7,012 nt of DNA from contig DPEO01000153.1 of assembly GCA_003530935.1 (NCBI GenBank), forward strand, positions 1-7,012, read 5' to 3'. The position numbers and the translations under genes are program-made. The notes beneath the pieces were generated by a model. That model saw only the letters and a list, made by a program, of their open reading frames with translations. It made no database searches and was not told where the DNA came from. This document shows, piece after piece, positions 6,046 through 7,012 of the stretch; positions within the stretch are counted from its first letter, which is position 1; each line of letters begins with the position of its first letter. Source of the DNA: Desulfomicrobiaceae bacterium. GTDB lineage: Bacteria > Desulfobacterota > Desulfovibrionia > Desulfovibrionales > Desulfomicrobiaceae.

Positions 6046-6764
6046 GAAAGCCCCCACTCCTGCGCCCACTGAGAAAGAGTTGCTGCGCTCGCCTCCCAAT
6101 GGGGCCAGGAAAAGACTTCCAGCACCAATGACACCGGCGCAGCTGCCGCAAACGCAGCGGTGGCGCAGAGGATCTGGCGCAAAAACTCTGGATCCGGAAA
6201 CGCTCCAAGGGGCAGGTGCCGACCCGAAGGCTCGCCGCCGTAGACGTGCAGCAGGCGGATACGGGAAAAGAAATCCGGAAGATCGAGAATGCGCTGCTGG
6301 CCATAGGTGACAAGGTGCCCCACGTCCAAACACACCCCGAGGTTATATGCCTCGATCAGCGGCCAGACTGCCGTAAGATCGGCTCCGGGGACGTTTTCGA
6401 GGGCCAGGGACGCCGTCAGTTTTGGAGAGCGCTCCAGAAGCCCTTCCAGCTGGTAGGGCGTCGGCGGATGCAGCACCAAGGCGTGCGGGCCGACGAAGGC
6501 GGCCTTGTGGACCAAGGCATCGATGGCCGCTCCCGCAGCTTCCACACCGCGCTCCCACGGCACATCCAGCGGCAAATGCACGTGGTAGCACAGAGGAAGC
6601 GTGGCAAGCTCCGAGGGAAGGTCCTCTTCGCCGTACGCGAGACACGCCTCGGTTTCCAAAAACATAAGCGCCACCTCAGGCACCACGCCAGCCAGGCGCG
6701 CACACGCCGGCCCCACGGGCAAGGGATACACACACGAAGGGGCTGCACGGCAAAACGCGTTCAT
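6033..6764 (-). CDS. cbiR: Cobamide-remodelling phosphodiesterase CbiR (AP endonuclease 2 / xylose isomerase-like TIM barrel), 243 aa
   Basis: CbiR, described from Akkermansia muciniphila, cleaves the phosphoribosyl bond in the nucleotide loop of cobamides and releases adenosylcobinamide-phosphate for rebuilding with another lower ligand. It belongs to the AP endonuclease 2 superfamily, not to B12-binding families. The protein reads as one TIM barrel with putative metal ligands at strand ends: YHVHLPLDVPW (60-70; H61, H63), LVLHPP (96-101; H99), LALENVP (120-126; E123), CLDVGH (145-150; D147, H150), LLHVYG (171-176; H173) and LVLEVFSW (213-220; E216). The N-terminus AAPSCVYP...LAGVVPEVALMFLETE resembles CbiR start regions as I remember them. 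The downstream CobU-like gene uses the expected product. The ATG at 6764 overlaps the helicase stop (ATGA) and has no clear SD, so coupling is likely. The alternative is a generic sugar-phosphate isomerase/epimerase or endonuclease IV-like protein; context favours CbiR. Confidence 0.8.
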   Translation of the reverse strand: MNAFCRAAPSCVYPLPVGPACARLAGVVPEVALMFLETEACLAYGEEDLPSELATLPLCYHVHLPLDVPWERGVEAAGAAIDALVHKAAFVGPHALVLHPPTPYQLEGLLERSPKLTASLALENVPGADLTAVWPLIEAYNLGVCLDVGHLVTYGQQRILDLPDFFSRIRLLHVYGGEPSGRHLPLGAFPDPEFLRQILCATAAFAAAAPVSLVLEVFSWPHWEASAATLSQWAQEWGLSWSS

Positions 6765-7012
6765 GGGAACACCAGTTGCCGGGAGACGACCTTGGTGCGC
6801 TCATCTACGAGCCGCACCACATCGCTGGGAATTTGGGAAAGAAACCGCGACGGCGCCATGGTCTGCACCTTTCCCCAAAGGCGACGCTGCCGAGAGGAAG
6901 TGAGGACAAGGCGCCGCTTGGCCCGGGTGAGGGCAACGTAGAAGATGCGCATCTCTTCCTCCTCAGGGCTCTCTGCCCACGGCAGTAGCCCATCTTCGAG
7001 GCATGGCACAAA
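6761..7012 (-). CDS. UvrD/Rep-family superfamily 1 DNA helicase, C-terminal end (cut by right window edge)
   Basis: Only the last 83 residues are in the window. They hold the end of the motif V region (FVPCLEDGLLPW, matching the family FVxGLEEGLxP) and motif VI, EEEEMRIFYVALTRAKRRL, whose Arg in LTRAKR is the ATP gamma-phosphate sensor. A short tail with the common PSRFLSQIP segment follows and ends in RQLVFP. UvrD/Rep helicases translocate 3'-5' on single-stranded DNA in repair and replication restart. The tail after motif VI is only about 50 residues, shorter than in PcrA or UvrD, which have a longer end that binds RNA polymerase; this looks more like Rep or another short-tailed relative. 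The N-terminus and motifs I-IV are outside the window, so the exact subfamily cannot be set. The stop overlaps the cbiR ATG by 4 bp. Confidence 0.92.
   Translation of the reverse strand, partial: FVPCLEDGLLPWAESPEEEEMRIFYVALTRAKRRLVLTSSRQRRLWGKVQTMAPSRFLSQIPSDVVRLVDERTKVVSRQLVFP

Noticed and set aside
6216..6941. A 241-codon open frame on the plus strand
   Set aside because: It is antisense to cbiR and the helicase end, both of which show conserved motifs; the plus-strand product is Arg-rich and featureless.
6762..7012. Cobalamin riboswitch or promoter before cbiR
   Set aside because: The cbiR start lies inside the coding end of the helicase gene with a 4-bp overlap, so no leader exists there. 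Any riboswitch would have to be upstream of the helicase gene, outside the window.

Overview
The window is one tightly packed stretch of eight genes, all on the minus strand, so transcription runs from high to low coordinates. It comes from a GC-rich bacterium (by eye roughly 60-65% G+C in most genes). The gene content (a CbiR-type cobamide enzyme beside a CobU-like protein, a DUF1844 protein directly before argC, a DHH phosphoesterase directly before polA) suggests an anaerobic Desulfobacterota/Desulfovibrio-like organism. That assignment is inference; there is no rRNA or other firm taxonomic marker.

Layout in order of transcription: (1) the C-terminal end of a UvrD/Rep-type superfamily 1 DNA helicase, cut by the right edge (6761-7012); (2) a TIM-barrel protein best read as the cobamide-remodelling phosphodiesterase CbiR (6033-6764); (3) a short CobU/CobP-like cobinamide kinase/guanylyltransferase (5551-6045); (4) a DHH/DHHA1 phosphoesterase of the NrnA type (4539-5543); (5) DNA polymerase I, polA (2029-4548); (6) a class V PLP-dependent aminotransferase (819-1988); (7) a small DUF1844 protein (538-822); (8) the N-terminal half of argC, N-acetyl-gamma-glutamyl-phosphate reductase, cut by the left edge (1-527). 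Neighbouring genes overlap by 4, 13, 10 and 4 bp or are separated by 7, 40 and 10 bp. No stretch longer than 40 bp lacks a gene, and one polycistronic transcript with translational coupling is likely.

Three functional themes are interleaved. Cobamide salvage: CbiR is expected to cleave the nucleotide loop of a cobamide to give adenosylcobinamide-phosphate, which is the substrate for GMP transfer by CobU. DNA and nucleotide metabolism: helicase end, DHH phosphoesterase, Pol I. Amino-acid metabolism: aminotransferase, ArgC. No mobile element, CRISPR array, tRNA or rRNA gene was seen.

The points most worth a second look are the CbiR-CobU pair and the reduced CobU motifs; a Glu in place of a normally invariant Asp metal ligand in the 5'-nuclease domain of Pol I; and an AT-rich island (about 38% G+C over 4741-5040) inside the DHH gene. 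That island holds a perfect 10-bp inverted repeat followed by five T on the minus strand and a sigma70-like promoter match just upstream of it. I did not find a clearly undescribed multi-gene system; the nearest candidate is the cobamide-remodelling pair embedded in a DNA-metabolism operon.
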